Assembly: GCF_000425185.1 (NCBI RefSeq)
Contig: NZ_AULH01000007.1
Coordinates: forward strand, 266,457 to 330,456
Direction of reading: 5' to 3'
DNA: 64,000 nt
From: Pleomorphomonas koreensis DSM 23070
GTDB lineage: Bacteria; Pseudomonadota; Alphaproteobacteria; Rhizobiales; Pleomorphomonadaceae
Shown here: positions 62,787-64,000 of the stretch, piece by piece
How positions within the stretch are numbered: the first letter of the stretch is position 1
Layout of the letters: every line of letters starts with the position of its first letter
Position numbers and translations under genes: made by a program
The notes under the pieces: model-generated
The model's database searches: none
What the model was told of the DNA's origin: nothing
What the model saw: only the letters and a program-made list of their open reading frames with translations

Positions 62787-63677
62787 GGCGAAGCCGGCCG
62801 GAAGGCTGACTTCCGCCGCCGGGCCGGATGTCGCTTCGGCGCCGGTGCCACCCAATGGTGGGACGAGGGCACCCCGCAGCCCCCCCCCGGCGAAACGTCG
62901 ACGCGATACTCCGCTGTCGGCGTTCCGCCAGCCGCCTCAAGCCCTTGTCGCTGAATCCGTTTCCCCGCCGGTGGCCGCAAGTGTCTGGCGGGATTCAACC
63001 TCACCAACCGGAAAGTTGTGTCGATCGTGTCGGATTCATCGATCGGTAACCCTTCCATGAGACTCTCACTGCGCGCCAACAGGAGATGATCGCACCCTCA
63101 GGTTGTGTCTAGGGACCAGTTAAAGTCCTTCGCAAACTGGTTCAAGAGTTCGCGAATCTATATGGTTAACAAAGGTTTGATGGCCTTTGTTAATGTGAAA
63201 ACTCAGATTCTGCGCGAACGCCAACGCTCCCATTACGGCGGCACTTTCAGGCAGCCGGAAAACAGGAATGAATTCAGAGAGATGACGGATCATCCTCTGA
63301 AACGGGGCGATGTTCGGAACAGTTGCCGCCGGGCGACGGCGGGAGGCGGAAAAGGGCCGCCGGGAATCTCAAAAAACGCTCTCTTCTCAAGCTCCTCTGG
63401 CAAAGCCGGTTCGCCCTTCACAGGGAAGGCGCGCGACGATGTCGAAACAAGATTTCGGGCGGTGGCCGCAACTTCCGGGAGTCCGGTGGCCGCCGCTTCG
63501 GACAATGAATCAAAAGCGATGGGTGGGATCAAGCCCAAAAGGGAGTCATTTCAGTCGATTGGCTTTGCCGGTTTGCACAAGTTCGAGTCAGCGGCTTCAC
63601 ATGCTGAATCCGCCAGGGCGGCGGACGGCGGCGCGGCGAGGAAAGCGATCGGGAGAGCGTCCGGTGTAGCCTACGGA
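62787..63677. other. Gene-poor stretch before the IS256-family element
   Basis: About 890 bases without a supported gene. The first 300 bases are GC-rich with a run of nine C (62880-62888). From about 63100 the sequence is less GC-rich and includes a perfect 10-bp hairpin, TTAACAAAGG (63166-63175) with CCTTTGTTAA (63184-63193). A 201-codon plus-strand frame (63105-63710) runs into the transposon end and is compositionally like non-coding sequence (Ser/Ala/Gly/Lys-rich, no domain), so I do not call it. Confidence 0.45.
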
Positions 63678-64000
63678 GATCGTGTCCCAGGGCGTGGTGT
63701 AGCAGGGTAGCGGTGGTCACCAGTGTTTTCCGGTAGGGTCGGGTTGTTCAAGACCAACCTGAAGGACACCACCGATGACCGACGACATGATGAACCTGCG
63801 CTCACTCGTTGAGAAGAGCGCCGACGCCGATTTGCTGCGCGAGATGATCGGCTTTGCTGCCGAGAAGTTGATGATGCTGGAGGTCGGCACGAAGACCGGC
63901 GCGGGCTATGGCGAGAAGAATGGCTTCCGACTAGCCCAGCGCAACGGCTATCGCGACCGGGACTGGGAGACACGTGCTGGCACAGTCGAGCTTCGTATCC
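63678..64000 (+). mobile_element. Left part of an IS256-family insertion sequence (continues beyond the window)
   Basis: The transposase gene starting at 63775 is of the IS256/Mutator type. Its upstream flank, from about 63678 (GATCGTGTCCCAGGGCGTGG...), has the look of such an element's left end, but the inverted repeat cannot be confirmed because the other end lies outside. The start given is approximate. Confidence 0.55.
63775..64000 (+). CDS. IS256-family transposase, N-terminal part (partial)
   Basis: Only the first 75 codons are in the window. The sequence MTDDMMNLRSLVEKSADADLLREMIGFAAEKLMMLEVGTKTGAGYGEKN..RLAQRNGYRDRDWETRAGTVELRI matches the N-terminal region of IS256-family transposases, including the ADLLREM, EV...TGA..GE and RNGYR-R-W-TR-GT-EL-I pattern. 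AAGGA lies about 9 bases before the ATG. The catalytic DDE residues are beyond the window. Such enzymes move DNA by a copy-out mechanism with 8-9-bp target duplications. Confidence 0.93.
   Translation, partial: MTDDMMNLRSLVEKSADADLLREMIGFAAEKLMMLEVGTKTGAGYGEKNGFRLAQRNGYRDRDWETRAGTVELRI

Noticed and set aside
62880..62888. Run of nine C as a phase-variable tract
   Set aside because: It lies outside any supported gene or promoter, so there is no target for switching.

Overview
The window is high-GC, gene-dense chromosomal DNA of an alphaproteobacterium, most likely a Hyphomicrobiales (Rhizobiales) member. The basis is the gene set rather than a database match: a Rhizobiales-type porin, an IalB protein, an MprF/AcvB lysyl-phosphatidylglycerol pair, duplicated LivK-type binding proteins, an Anbu proteasome-type protease, and TTG/GTG starts with GGAG-type ribosome sites.

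Layout. 1-3.1 kb: end of a branched-chain amino acid ABC transporter locus (LivF tail, small membrane protein, two LivK-like binding proteins). 3.3-7.1 kb: Ppx/GppA, RlmE, RecX and RecO, the first three overlapping. 7.1-11.6 kb: a degenerate adenylate-forming protein, a YejA-like peptide-binding protein and IalB. 11.7-14.2 kb: divergent katA/oxyR with a candidate OxyR site on the oxyR start codon. 14.3-24.85 kb: a di-heme cytochrome c peroxidase gene split by a 9,505-bp Mu-like element. 25-31 kb: ndk, a lone receiver protein, nadE, Anbu, a possible Fur-controlled small RNA, an iron-containing alcohol dehydrogenase and tRNA-Leu(UAA). 31-41.5 kb: RlpA, xanthine phosphoribosyltransferase, a CinA/MoaB-type protein, MprF-AcvB, SfsA, Map, a zinc ribbon protein and a DUF4139-type protein. 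41.6-48.5 kb: porin preceded by an AT-rich patch, RadC, a PRC-barrel protein, and a three-gene ATP-grasp / alpha-E / transglutaminase-like operon. 48.7-56.9 kb: a LacI regulator, a sugar ABC transporter and an embedded GH2 glycosidase, with three candidate operators. 57-64 kb: EamA protein, two glutathione S-transferases, CysQ, AGE epimerase, an acyl-activating enzyme, a gene-poor stretch, and the start of an IS256-family transposase gene.

The standout is the element at 14999-24503. It has Mu-type ends (TG...CA, imperfect 26-bp inverted repeats) and a perfect 5-bp target duplication (CCAGA) inside the peroxidase gene; joining the flanks restores the reading frame. It carries Mu-like protease/scaffold (gpI, with an internal gpZ-type start), major head protein (gpT), a 1070-residue tape measure and a Mor/C-type activator. 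It also has three overlapping genes with five copies of the Mu-transposase-type DNA-binding domain. It has no recognisable DDE transposase, transposition ATPase, terminase, portal or other tail genes. It is either an internally deleted prophage or a non-autonomous satellite of a Mu-like phage; intact, translationally coupled genes and clean ends make the second worth testing.

Other functional links: KatA and the broken peroxidase both remove peroxide, and the broken gene keeps an FNR/FixK-type box upstream. The Anbu gene lies 16 kb from the ATP-grasp/alpha-E/transglutaminase genes it usually accompanies, and the transglutaminase-like protein has lost its catalytic Cys and His. MprF makes lysyl-phosphatidylglycerol and AcvB is expected to hydrolyse it.
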